Below are positions 9,214-16,860 of a stretch of DNA of 64,000 nucleotides, piece after piece (position 1 is the stretch's first letter; each line of letters starts with the position of its first letter). The translations under genes and the position numbers were made by a program. The DNA is from Paracoccaceae bacterium. GTDB taxonomy: Bacteria > Pseudomonadota > Alphaproteobacteria > Rhodobacterales > Rhodobacteraceae. The stretch lies in contig JAOTXT010000011.1 of the NCBI GenBank assembly GCA_029862205.1, forward strand, positions 1 to 64,000. The letters are read 5' to 3'. The notes under the pieces are model-generated. The model was not told the DNA's origin. It saw only the letters and a program-made list of their open reading frames with translations, and did not search any database.

Positions 9214-9320
9214 CTCTCACATGTGAGAGGCTTTTTATGCCCATGAAATAAAACAATATTTCTGATCGATTTACCGAATGGTAACGGATGGCGCGCGCTG
9301 GTGGGCCGTAGCGCGCAACG
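9214..9320 (+). repeat. Composite intergenic element, copy 1 (terminator-like palindrome plus 51-bp block)
   Basis: The element starts 6 bases after the phosphomannomutase stop with the perfect palindrome CTCTCACATGTGAGAG, followed closely by TTTTT, which would serve as an intrinsic terminator. After a 40-base AT-rich spacer comes a 51-base block (9270-9320) containing TTACC-GAAT-GGTAA and then GCGCGC arms around about 14 bases, ending in GCGCGCAACG. A second copy at 53600-53711 has the same parts at the same spacing. I do not know a name for this element. Confidence 0.75.
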
Positions 9321-9440
9321 TGGTGACGCGGGGGCCGAGAGTCTGTTCTTTTCACAATCTCCCGCGCACCCAATCTCAACAAACGAGAAAAGGTAACCGC
9401 GGTACGCAAGGGTGCTGTTTCACTCCAGCGCCGGGCCAAA

Positions 9441-9465
9441 TGGTGGGTTGAAAACCCACCCTACC
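9441..9465. repeat. Single REP hairpin, GGTGGGTTGAAAACCCACC type
   Basis: One hairpin with arms GGTGGGTT/AACCCACC followed by CTAC, the inverted GTAG foot. It equals the right-hand unit of the REP pair at 45335-45407. It lies just beyond the galU stop, between galU and the convergent phosphomannomutase gene. Confidence 0.7.
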
Positions 9466-9477
9466 GGGCGGACCGCG

Positions 9478-10376
9478 TCACCACCCGGCGCGCAGGTCCT
9501 CGCGCGCGATTTGTTTCAGGAACCCGCCGAAATCCTCGGCCACGTCCTTGCGGTTCATCGCGAAAGCCACGGTTGCGCGCAGGAAGCCAGCCTTCGAGCC
9601 ACAATCGAAGCGCTCGCCCTTGAAACGGTAGCCGTGGACCGGGTGACCCGCCGCCACCTGGGCGGCGATCGCGTCGGTCAGCTGGATCTCGCCGCCCGCG
9701 CCCTCCTTCACCTGGCCGAGCGTCTTCATCACGTCCGCGCTGAGGATATAGCGGCCGATCACCGCGGTGTTCGACGGCGCTTCCTCCGGGCTCGGCTTCT
9801 CGACCAGGCCGGAGGCGCGGACCAGATCGCCATGGTCCTCGGCGACTTTCAGAATGCCGTAGCTCGATACCTGGCTGTCGAGACGTCCATGGCCGCGACC
9901 ATGCAACCGCCGCCGGCCGCGTCATAGGCATCGACCATCTGCTTCAGGCACGGCTCGTCCCCCGAGATCACGTCATCGGGCAGGATGACAGCAAAGGGTT
10001 CGTCGGCGATCAACCCGCGTGCGCACCAGACCGCGTGGCCGAGCCCCAGCATCTCCTGCTGACGCACATAGGCGATGGCGCCAGACGGCATGGTCGAGTT
10101 GTGGACCTCGGCCAGAAGGTCGGTCTTACCCTTCGCCTCCAGGTCACGCTCCAACTCGGGCGCGCGGTCGAAGTAATCTTCCAGGGCGCTCTTTCCCCGG
10201 GAGGTGACGAAAATGAACTCGGTGATCCCGGCGGCGCGCGCCTCGTCGACCGCGTATTGGATCAACGGACGGTCAACCAGCGGCAGCATCTCTTTCGGGA
10301 TCGCCTTGGTCGCCGGCAGGAACCGGGTTCCAAGCCCTGCCACCGGAAAAACCGCCGTCGTGACTTTCTGCGCCAT
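9478..10376 (-). pseudogene. galU: UTP-glucose-1-phosphate uridylyltransferase with a one-base frameshift
   Basis: GalU makes UDP-glucose from UTP and glucose 1-phosphate. The N-terminal half (start 10376, [30 protein letters not shown]) contains the nucleotide-binding motif and runs to ...CMVAAMDVS. It then leaves frame and stops. The C-terminal half continues in another frame with [10 protein letters not shown], the VEKP motif, EIQLTDAI and GERFDCGSKAGFL, to the stop at 9478. The span is 899 bases, so one added base near 9873-9875 restores a 299-residue protein of normal GalU length. It follows kdsB by 81 bases. Either a recent inactivating deletion or a sequencing error explains this. Confidence 0.9.
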
Positions 10377-10422
10377 TGAGCTCCCCAATTCCACCCGCTG
10401 CTTGGAGACTTATTTATCTAGC

Positions 10423-10443
10423 ATTATCTGAGAGAAACGGCAA
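10423..10443 (-). promoter_or_regulatory. Candidate sigma-70-like promoter for galU
   Basis: The 81-base gap between kdsB and galU is AT-rich compared with its neighbours. Read on the minus strand it has TTGCCG (10443-10438) and then GATAAT (10428-10423) and TAGATA (about 10420-10415); only TAGATA sits at the standard 17-base spacing from TTGCCG, but GATAAT is the better -10 match. Neither pairing is ideal, so this is a weak call. Confidence 0.25.
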
Positions 10444-10457
10444 TGAACTAAAGTGGA

Positions 10458-11258
10458 TCATTCGATCCCGGATTCGGCCAGAACCTGTTCGATCCGCGGC
10501 ACATCCTCGGGGTTGTTGAGTTCCCAGAAATGCGCGCCGCGGGCCTCGACCTCGACGCAGTGAACCGGCTCTCCGTGCTCCATGAAGCGGAGTTGCTCGA
10601 GCCCTTCCCATTGCTCGAGCGGGCCGGGCACCATGGAAACATAGCGCGCCAGCGCCTCGGGCCGGTAGGCGTAGACGCCAACGTGATGGAAGACCGGGCA
10701 TGTCTCGCCCGGCTCGAGCGCGCGGCCCGTATAGGGCAGCACCTCCTTCGAGAAGTAGAGCGCGCGGCCCGCCACGTCGAAGACCGCCGTGGTTGCGCCC
10801 ACCCTGCCCGCGCGCCGGTCGGCCAGAAACCCCTCCATGGCGCGGGCGTCACAGCGCAAGACCGGGGTGGCCACCGCGATCTCCGCGCGGTCTTGCATCG
10901 CCTGGATCAGAGCCTCGACAAACCAGGGCGGGGTCAGGGGGGCGTCGCCTTGCAGGTTGACGACGATCTGCGGCTGGATCTCCAGCTTGCTCAGGGCCTC
11001 GGCGCAGCGCTCGGTGCCATTGGCGCAGTCGGGTGAGGTCATCGCCACATTGGCGCCGAAGCCCCGCGCCTCGTCCGCGATCCGCCTGTCGTCGGTGGCG
11101 ATCACCACCTGGGCGGCCCCGCCGACCCGCATCGCCGCGTCCCAGGTGCGCCGCACCAAGCTGCGCACCTGGCCGGTCGCCCCGCGCAGGGGCGCCAGCG
11201 ACTTACCCGGATAGCGGGTCGAGCCATAGCGCGAGGGGATGATGATCGCGGCGCTCAT
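10458..11258 (-). CDS. kdsB: 3-deoxy-manno-octulosonate cytidylyltransferase
   Basis: KdsB activates KDO to CMP-KDO for lipid A or capsule assembly. This 266-residue protein starts MSAAIIIPSRYGSTRYPGKSLAPL, the CTP-binding N-terminus of the family, and shows VVNLQGDAPL and FHHVGVYAYRPEAL further on. The ATG at 11258 overlaps the cysQ stop (ATGA). A longer reading would lie inside cysQ and is not supported. With kdsA on the other strand 3 kb away, both the first and the activating step of KDO use are encoded here. Confidence 0.93.
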   Translation of the reverse strand: MSAAIIIPSRYGSTRYPGKSLAPLRGATGQVRSLVRRTWDAAMRVGGAAQVVIATDDRRIADEARGFGANVAMTSPDCANGTERCAEALSKLEIQPQIVVNLQGDAPLTPPWFVEALIQAMQDRAEIAVATPVLRCDARAMEGFLADRRAGRVGATTAVFDVAGRALYFSKEVLPYTGRALEPGETCPVFHHVGVYAYRPEALARYVSMVPGPLEQWEGLEQLRFMEHGEPVHCVEVEARGAHFWELNNPEDVPRIEQVLAESGIE

Positions 11259-12073
11259 GGCGTCTCGACCGGCGGGCAAAGCTCGACGCCCGGCGCCAAC
11301 GCCAGGAAGAACGGGTTCTCGAGGCCGGGCTTGCCGTAGGCGAGCGGCCGGTGATCGTCGAAGCGCAGCACCTGCCCACCCGCCGCAGCCAGCACCGCAT
11401 GGCCCGCCGCCGTGTCCCATTCCATGGTGCGCCCGAGGCGGGGATAAAGATCCGCCTCGCCTGCCGCCAGCAGGCAGAATTTGAGCGAGGATCCGGCGCT
11501 TTTAAAATCGGCGACCCGGTAGCGGGCGATGTAGTCGTCGGTCGCCTGGTCCCGATGGGATTTCGAGGCCACGACGATCAGGGCGCTGTTGTCCGGTGTG
11601 CCGACCCGAAGCGCGCGCGCGGAACCCGCGGCCGGAGTGCCGTCCTCGCCGACCCGCTCCTCGATGGCGGCACCCGGATGGCATCGGAAAAGCCGCCCCT
11701 TTGCCGGCGCGTAGACCACGCCGACGGTCGGGGAGCCCTCCTCGATCAGGGCGATGTTGACGGTGAAATCGCCTCGCCGTTGAACGAATTCCTTGGTCCC
11801 GTCCAACGGGTCGACCAGGAAGAAGCATTTCATCCCGGTTTGTCCGTGGCTTTCGGAATTTTCCTCGGTCACCGCCGGGATATCCGGGAACGCTTCTGCT
11901 AGCCCCTGGCTGATCAGCCGGTCCGCGGCCAGGTCGGCGGTGGTCACCGGGCTTTGGTCCGCCTTCAGCGCGGTCTGGAAATCCGGCCCGTCATAGACCG
12001 CCATGATCGCCTTGCCCGCCGCCAGTGACAGCGCGCGGATCTGGGCCTCGATCCGGCTGTGATCGATTGTCAT
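11255..12073 (-). CDS. cysQ: 3'(2'),5'-bisphosphate nucleotidase, inositol monophosphatase family
   Basis: This 272-residue protein has the metal- and substrate-binding motifs of the inositol monophosphatase superfamily: VTEEN (about 70), DPLDGTKEF (about 90), and WDTAAGHAVLAAAGG near the C-terminus. CysQ hydrolyses 3'-phosphoadenosine 5'-phosphate, a by-product of sulfate assimilation. The start MTIDHSRIEAQ at 12073 is preferred over an upstream in-frame codon at 12100. It is the first gene of a cysQ-kdsB-galU row with a stop/start overlap to kdsB. It is divergent from hisD, with 148 bases between the two starts. Confidence 0.9.
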   Translation of the reverse strand: MTIDHSRIEAQIRALSLAAGKAIMAVYDGPDFQTALKADQSPVTTADLAADRLISQGLAEAFPDIPAVTEENSESHGQTGMKCFFLVDPLDGTKEFVQRRGDFTVNIALIEEGSPTVGVVYAPAKGRLFRCHPGAAIEERVGEDGTPAAGSARALRVGTPDNSALIVVASKSHRDQATDDYIARYRVADFKSAGSSLKFCLLAAGEADLYPRLGRTMEWDTAAGHAVLAAAGGQVLRFDDHRPLAYGKPGLENPFFLALAPGVELCPPVETP

Positions 12074-12221
12074 CTGGGTGCTCCGATCGGCTCGCGGCAC
12101 TGCTTACGGCCAATGGGCGCGGAAGGAAACCGGATTTTCGCCGCAGGTTGTCTGGCCCTGGCCCGGCGAGTAAAGAGAGCCCCGTTCCGTGCGAGCCCAC
12201 GAGCCAATCCAGGAGCCGACG

Positions 12222-13529
12222 ATGCCCGCCATCCTTCACCACGACGACCCCGCCTTCGAGGACCGTCTGGCGGCGCTGGTGGCCGCCAAGCGCGCGGTCG
12301 AGACGGATGTGGATGGGACGGTCGCGGCAATCATCGGCGATGTCCGTGCCCGGGGCGCCGACGCGGTGATCGAGCTGACCGAGAGGTTCGACCGGCTGCG
12401 TTTGACCGAGGACCGGCTGGCCTTCAGCGAAGACGAAATCGATGCCGAAATCGCCAAGGTGCCCGAGGCGGAGCGCGCGGCGCTGGAATTGGCGGCCGAG
12501 CGCATCCGCGCCTATCACCAGCGCCAACTGCCCGAGGATCGCGAGTGGGAGGACGAGGTCGGCGTGCGGCTGGGCTGGCGCTGGACGCCGGTCGACGCGG
12601 CCGGGCTCTACGTGCCGGGCGGGCTGGCGAGCTACCCGTCATCTGTCCTGATGAACGCGGTCCCGGCCCAGGTCGCGGGCGTCCGCCGTCTGGTCATCTG
12701 CGCGCCGACGCCGGATGGCGCGGTCAACCCGCTGGTGCTGCTGGCGGCGCGGCTGGCAGGGGTCGACACGGTCTACCGGATCGGCGGGGCCCAGGCGATC
12801 GCGGCCATGGCCTATGGCGCCGGCCCGATCGCGCCGGTCGACAAGATCACCGGACCCGGCAACGCCTATGTGGCCGCCGCCAAACGCCAGGTCTTCGGCC
12901 AGGTGGGGATCGACATGATCGCCGGCCCATCCGAGGTGCTAGTGATCGCGGACAGGGACAACGACCCGGACTGGCTGGCCGCCGACCTGATGAGCCAGGC
13001 CGAGCATGATGAATGCGCGCAAGCGGTGCTGATCACCGACGACCGGGCCTTCGGCCAGGCGGTCGCGGGCGCGGTCGAACGCCTGCTGCAGCGGCTGAGC
13101 CGGGCCGAGATCGCGGGCGCCAGTTGGCGCGATTTCGGCGCCGTGATCACCGTGCGCGATCTGGGCCAAGCGGCCGGGATCGCGAACCGCTTCGCACCCG
13201 AGCATCTGCAGCTTTGCACCGCCGACCCGGAGGCGCTGCTGGCCCAGATCCGCCACGCGGGCGCGGTCTTCCTGGGCGCCCATACGCCCGAAGTGATCGG
13301 CGACTATGTGGGCGGGCCGAACCATGTGCTGCCGACAGCCGGATCGGCGCGGTTCTCGTCCGGCCTGTCGGTGCTCGACTTCATGAAACGCACCACTATC
13401 GCCCGGGTCTCGCCACGCGCGATGGCGGCGATCGGCCCGGCTGCCGAGACCCTGGCGCAATCGGAGGGATTGGAGGCGCATGGGCTCGCCGTGCGCTGCC
13501 GGCTCGACGCGCCGGAGCGCCAGCCATGA
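12222..13529 (+). CDS. hisD: Histidinol dehydrogenase
   Basis: HisD performs the last two oxidation steps of histidine synthesis, L-histidinol to L-histidine with two NAD+. The 435-residue protein shows GLYVPGGLASYPSSVLMNAVPAQVAGV, KITGPGNAYVAAAKRQVFGQVGID, AGPSEVLVIAD, and SQAEHDECAQAVLIT with the Zn-ligand Gln/His. FAPEHLQL and the C-terminal GLSVLDFMKRTTI also fit. The ATG at 12222 follows AGGAG. The stop overlaps the UPF0262 start (ATGA), an arrangement I recall from other Rhodobacterales. Confidence 0.96.
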   Translation: MPAILHHDDPAFEDRLAALVAAKRAVETDVDGTVAAIIGDVRARGADAVIELTERFDRLRLTEDRLAFSEDEIDAEIAKVPEAERAALELAAERIRAYHQRQLPEDREWEDEVGVRLGWRWTPVDAAGLYVPGGLASYPSSVLMNAVPAQVAGVRRLVICAPTPDGAVNPLVLLAARLAGVDTVYRIGGAQAIAAMAYGAGPIAPVDKITGPGNAYVAAAKRQVFGQVGIDMIAGPSEVLVIADRDNDPDWLAADLMSQAEHDECAQAVLITDDRAFGQAVAGAVERLLQRLSRAEIAGASWRDFGAVITVRDLGQAAGIANRFAPEHLQLCTADPEALLAQIRHAGAVFLGAHTPEVIGDYVGGPNHVLPTAGSARFSSGLSVLDFMKRTTIARVSPRAMAAIGPAAETLAQSEGLEAHGLAVRCRLDAPERQP

Positions 13530-14023
13530 GCACCTTCGCCGCGACCGATCGGCTGAAGGGGGTCCATCTGCAGGAGGAGCGCCCGCGTGCCCGCACGCCC
13601 GAGATCCAGCAGGAGCTGGACGTGGCGATTTTCGACCTGGTGGAGGAGAACCAATTCCGTATTTGCCCGCGCGAGGGCCACGAAACCCCGCCCGGGCCTT
13701 ACGAATTGGGCATCGGCATGGCCGAGCGGATGCTGGTCATGGAGCTCGCGACCGAGGCGGGCGAGGCGGCCTCCAGCCTGCACCTGTCGCTGTCGCCGCT
13801 GCGCGCCGTGATCAAGGACTACTTTGCCATTTGCGAGAGCTATTTCGACGCCGTGAAGCGGCTGCCGCCATCCCAGATCGAAGCCATCGATATGGGCAGG
13901 CGCGGCATCCACAATGACGGCGCGCGGATCCTGGAGGAACGGCTCGAGGGCAAGATCGACCTCGACCACGACACGGCCAGGCGGCTTTTCACGGTGATCT
14001 GCGCGCTGCAGTTCAGGGGCTGA
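13526..14023 (+). CDS. UPF0262 family protein
   Basis: This 165-residue soluble protein matches the uncharacterised UPF0262 family of Alphaproteobacteria, which lies next to hisD in many genomes. Recognisable parts are FDLVEENQFRI, the GPYELGIGMAERMLVMEL stretch and LSLSPLRAVIKDYFAICESYFDA. No catalytic motif is evident. Coupling to hisD by a four-base overlap suggests shared expression rather than a shared pathway. Nine bases separate it from the phosphatase gene. Confidence 0.85.
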   Translation: MSTFAATDRLKGVHLQEERPRARTPEIQQELDVAIFDLVEENQFRICPREGHETPPGPYELGIGMAERMLVMELATEAGEAASSLHLSLSPLRAVIKDYFAICESYFDAVKRLPPSQIEAIDMGRRGIHNDGARILEERLEGKIDLDHDTARRLFTVICALQFRG

Positions 14024-14031
14024 CTGGCGGC

Positions 14032-14517
14032 ATGGCCCAGCCCCTCCCCCAATCGGTGCCGGGATCGGTGCTGTTCTGCTGCGACCACAATGCCGTGCGC
14101 TCGCCAGTTGCCGAGGGGCTGATGAAGAAGCTGCATGGGAGCCGGGTCTTCGTGCAGTCGGCAGGCGTGCATCACGATCTGGACGTCGATCCCTTCATGG
14201 TCTCGGTGGCGGGCGAGCTGGACGTGGACATCTCGCAGCACCGTTGCAAGAGCTTCGACGAGATGGAGGAATGGGGCGACGATATGGGCTCATTCGATAT
14301 CGTCGTCGCGCTTTCGCCCGCCGCCCAGCGCCGGGCGCTGGAATACACGCGGCACTTCTCGATCGAGGTGGTCTACTGGCCGACGCTGGACCCGACCGGG
14401 ATCGGCGAGACGCGCCAGCAAAAGCTCGATGCCTACCGCCAGACCCGCGACCAGATCCTGAATTCCATCGTCGCCGCCTTCGGCCCGGGCGAGGCGGCGA
14501 ACGGGCTTGACGCTTGA
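14032..14517 (+). CDS. Low-molecular-weight phosphotyrosine phosphatase-like protein
   Basis: This 161-residue protein has the LMW phosphatase P-loop near the N-terminus: VLFCCDHNAVRSP keeps the CX5RS pattern (Cys-Asp-His-Asn-Ala-Val-Arg-Ser). It continues with the family's SAGVHH and DISQHRCKSFDEM segments. The distal DPTGIGE segment could hold the general-acid Asp. The family includes protein tyrosine phosphatases and arsenate reductases; the loop differs from the common CLGNICRS, so activity on a specific substrate is uncertain. It sits inside the hisD-infA gene row. Confidence 0.8.
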   Translation: MAQPLPQSVPGSVLFCCDHNAVRSPVAEGLMKKLHGSRVFVQSAGVHHDLDVDPFMVSVAGELDVDISQHRCKSFDEMEEWGDDMGSFDIVVALSPAAQRRALEYTRHFSIEVVYWPTLDPTGIGETRQQKLDAYRQTRDQILNSIVAAFGPGEAANGLDA

Positions 14518-14592
14518 ATTTAGGGGCGTCCCGGGCCATGTTCCGCCGCGGAGCGCCGCCCAGATGGGATGGCGACGAAGAACGGAGATGGC

Positions 14593-14811
14593 ATGGCCAA
14601 GGAAGAGATGCTTGAATTCCCCGGGGTCGTGACCGAGCTGCTGCCCAACGCGACATTCCGGGTCAAGCTCGAGAACGGCCATGAAATCATCGCCCATACC
14701 GCCGGCAAGATGCGCAAGAACCGCATCCGGGTGCTGGCCGGCGACAAGGTGCAGGTCGAGATGACGCCTTACGACCTGACCAAGGGGCGCATCACCTACC
14801 GCTTCAAATAA
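14593..14811 (+). CDS. infA: Translation initiation factor IF-1
   Basis: IF-1 is a 72-residue S1/OB-fold protein that binds the ribosomal A site during initiation. The sequence [20 protein letters not shown]... through GRITYRFK is typical over its full length, with [19 protein letters not shown]. The start at 14593 was chosen over an in-frame ATG eight codons upstream because it gives the universal MAKEE N-terminus. The maf start codon follows the stop directly. Confidence 0.97.
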   Translation: MAKEEMLEFPGVVTELLPNATFRVKLENGHEIIAHTAGKMRKNRIRVLAGDKVQVEMTPYDLTKGRITYRFK

Positions 14812-15393
14812 GTGCGACTTATTCTCGGCAGCGCCTCGCCCAGACGGCTGGAGCTGCTGGCCCAGATCGGCGTGGTGCCGGACGAAGTGCGGGCGGTCGA
14901 GATCGACGAGACGTCCGGCAGGGACGAAGCGCCGCGCGCCTATGTGGCCCGCATGGCGCGCGAGAAGGCCCTGGCGGTCGCAAGCGCGCCCGACGATCTG
15001 ATCCTGACGGCAGACACCACGGTCGCCGTTGGCCACCGTATTCTGGGCAAGCCCGGTGACGCCGCCGAGGCCGAGGCCTTTTTGCGCCTGCTCTCGGGCC
15101 GGCGGCATCGGGTCACGACGGCGATCTGCGTCCGGCTGGGCGAGCGGGTCCAGCAACGCCAGGTCGAGACCCGGGTCCGGTTCAAACGGCTCTCGGAAGA
15201 CGAGATCGCCGCCTATCTCGCCTCCGGCGAGTGGCAGGGAAAGGCAGGGGGCTACGCGATCCAGGGCCTCGCCGGGGCGTTCATCCCCCAGATCAATGGC
15301 AGCTATTCGAATGTGGTCGGCCTGCCGCTGACCGAGACCGTGGGGTTGCTGCGGGCGGCGGGGTATGCGGTGAGCTTTCGGAGCGCGGAGTGA
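14812..15393 (+). CDS. maf: Maf-like nucleotide pyrophosphatase
   Basis: Maf proteins hydrolyse non-canonical or surplus NTPs. This 193-residue copy begins at a GTG immediately after the infA stop and reads [20 protein letters not shown], the family signature. It also shows the [10 protein letters not shown] catalytic segment, LSGRRHRV and [26 protein letters not shown]. The stop overlaps the RNase E/G start. The infA-maf-RNase order is common in Rhodobacterales. Confidence 0.93.
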   Translation: MRLILGSASPRRLELLAQIGVVPDEVRAVEIDETSGRDEAPRAYVARMAREKALAVASAPDDLILTADTTVAVGHRILGKPGDAAEAEAFLRLLSGRRHRVTTAICVRLGERVQQRQVETRVRFKRLSEDEIAAYLASGEWQGKAGGYAIQGLAGAFIPQINGSYSNVVGLPLTETVGLLRAAGYAVSFRSAE

Positions 15394-16580
15394 AAGGCCG
15401 CGTGATACTGATCGATATGCCCGAGGACCGGGCCAGCCAGGCTGCACTCGTCATCGACGGTAAGCTTGAGGACCTGCTCCTAGACTCGCCGAGAGACACG
15501 CGCATCCAAGCCCCTGCACCCGGTGAGATTTATTGGGCCAAGGTCGAGCGTCTGGTGCCGAAGATGGGGGGCGCTTTTCTGACGCTCGCCCCTGGCTTGG
15601 ACGGATTTCTCCGCGATGCGAAGAGTATCAAGGAAGCCTCCGGAGTGCTTGTCCAGGTCGTCGCCTACGCCGAGCCTGATAAAGCCACGCCCGTGACCAG
15701 CCGTCTTCTCTACAAAGGACGGCGCATCATCCACACACCCGACGCGCCGGGCATCAACGTCTCGCGCCAGATCAAGGACGAAGCAGAGCGTAAACGCTTG
15801 GTCGAGGCAGTTGAATCTTGGACGCCCTCGCCAGCAAACCGGGAGCCGGCGCTCAGCCAATACGCTGCCATGCATCGTGACGGAGGATTCATCCTGAGAA
15901 CCGCGGCGCAGGGTGCTCCCGCGCGGGAACTCCAGGTCGAACTTTCGTGGGTGCTGGCGAAGCGTTCGTCGCGCGAGGGGCTCACTCGAGGTCGCGATCC
16001 CGGGACAACTGCGGGCGCGTCACTCGCAATCGACCAGGCCATGCGCGAATGGACATCGGAGCTTCCGGACGAAATCCTGCTGACCGAGAGCGCGACCCGA
16101 CTTGTTCTGCATCCGTCAGAAATCGAGCGGCGCGCAAGTGCCGATCTGGACCGTGTGATGCGAGTCGATCCGGACCCCGACCCCTTTGACCACTACGGCG
16201 TCTGGGACGAAATCGATCGCCTGAAATCCTCTCGCGCCGACCTGCCCTCGGGCGCCTGGATGGCCATCGAGGCGACCCGGGCCATGGTGACGGTCGATGT
16301 GAACACGGCGGGCGAGTTCTCCGGCGGCGCGGCGCTGACCGCCAATCTGGAAGCCGCCAAGGAACTACCCCGTCAATTGCGGCTGCGCGGGTTGGGCGGG
16401 CAGATCATCATCGATTTCGCGCCGCTTCCGAAGAAGGACCGGCGGCGGATCGAGGAGGCGCTGAAATCCGCCTTTCGGCGTGACGCAATCGAGACCACGC
16501 TGGCAGGCTGGACCCCCCTCGGTCATTTCGAACTGTTGCGCAAGCGCGAGCGCCGGCCGCTGTCCGAGCTTCTGTCTTAA
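15390..16580 (+). CDS. Ribonuclease E/G family protein
   Basis: This 396-residue protein begins at GTG 15390, overlapping the maf stop. It matches the catalytic part of RNase E/G: an S1-like region ([26 protein letters not shown], about 45-75) and then the metal-binding [12 protein letters not shown] (about 310), followed by [23 protein letters not shown]. The family processes rRNA and decays mRNA. The protein lacks the long C-terminal scaffold of RNase E and is shorter than E. coli RNase G, as usual for this neighbourhood. From about 16230 the codon use looks more GC-rich than in the first two thirds. Confidence 0.88.
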   Translation: MKGRVILIDMPEDRASQAALVIDGKLEDLLLDSPRDTRIQAPAPGEIYWAKVERLVPKMGGAFLTLAPGLDGFLRDAKSIKEASGVLVQVVAYAEPDKATPVTSRLLYKGRRIIHTPDAPGINVSRQIKDEAERKRLVEAVESWTPSPANREPALSQYAAMHRDGGFILRTAAQGAPARELQVELSWVLAKRSSREGLTRGRDPGTTAGASLAIDQAMREWTSELPDEILLTESATRLVLHPSEIERRASADLDRVMRVDPDPDPFDHYGVWDEIDRLKSSRADLPSGAWMAIEATRAMVTVDVNTAGEFSGGAALTANLEAAKELPRQLRLRGLGGQIIIDFAPLPKKDRRRIEEALKSAFRRDAIETTLAGWTPLGHFELLRKRERRPLSELLS

Positions 16581-16655
16581 GCCGCGGCGCGGCGCCGGGG
16601 CGGTGGCCAGAGGCGGGCGGGTGGGCTGGGCGCCGGTCCGGCGTCGTGCCGCGGC

Positions 16656-16693
16656 AAAAAAAAGCCCTGTCCCGGCAATTGCCGGGACAGGGC
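16656..16693 (-). terminator. Strong intrinsic terminator, minus strand
   Basis: A perfect 30-base inverted repeat (16664-16693; each arm 15 bases, GCCCTGTCCCGGCAA and its complement) is bordered on its left by eight A residues (16656-16663). On the minus strand this is a GC-rich hairpin followed by eight U residues. It lies 168 bases beyond the stop of the leftward RND operon and would end that transcript before it enters the RNase E/G gene. Confidence 0.85.
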
Positions 16694-16860
16694 GCGCCGG
16701 AGAACCCCACCTCAGACGGAAACAGCAGATCGCCTGACCAAAATCACATCTGTTGATAAATTAGTTTATGTTTTAAACGGAAGCCACTGTTTTATATAGA
16801 AATAGATAGAGACACGTATAGGGTGCATCGCTTGCGCGAACGTGACCCTGGGTTGTGCGC
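16694..16860. other. AT-rich intergenic stretch between RNase E/G and the RND operon
   Basis: Roughly 16740-16825 is strikingly AT-rich for this genome, with runs such as TTAGTTTATGTTTTAAAC and TTTTATATAGAAATAGATAG. No reading frame of useful length or tRNA is visible. It may be a leftover of the insertion that placed the RND genes between RNase E/G and yacG, or a region of regulatory DNA. Confidence 0.5.
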
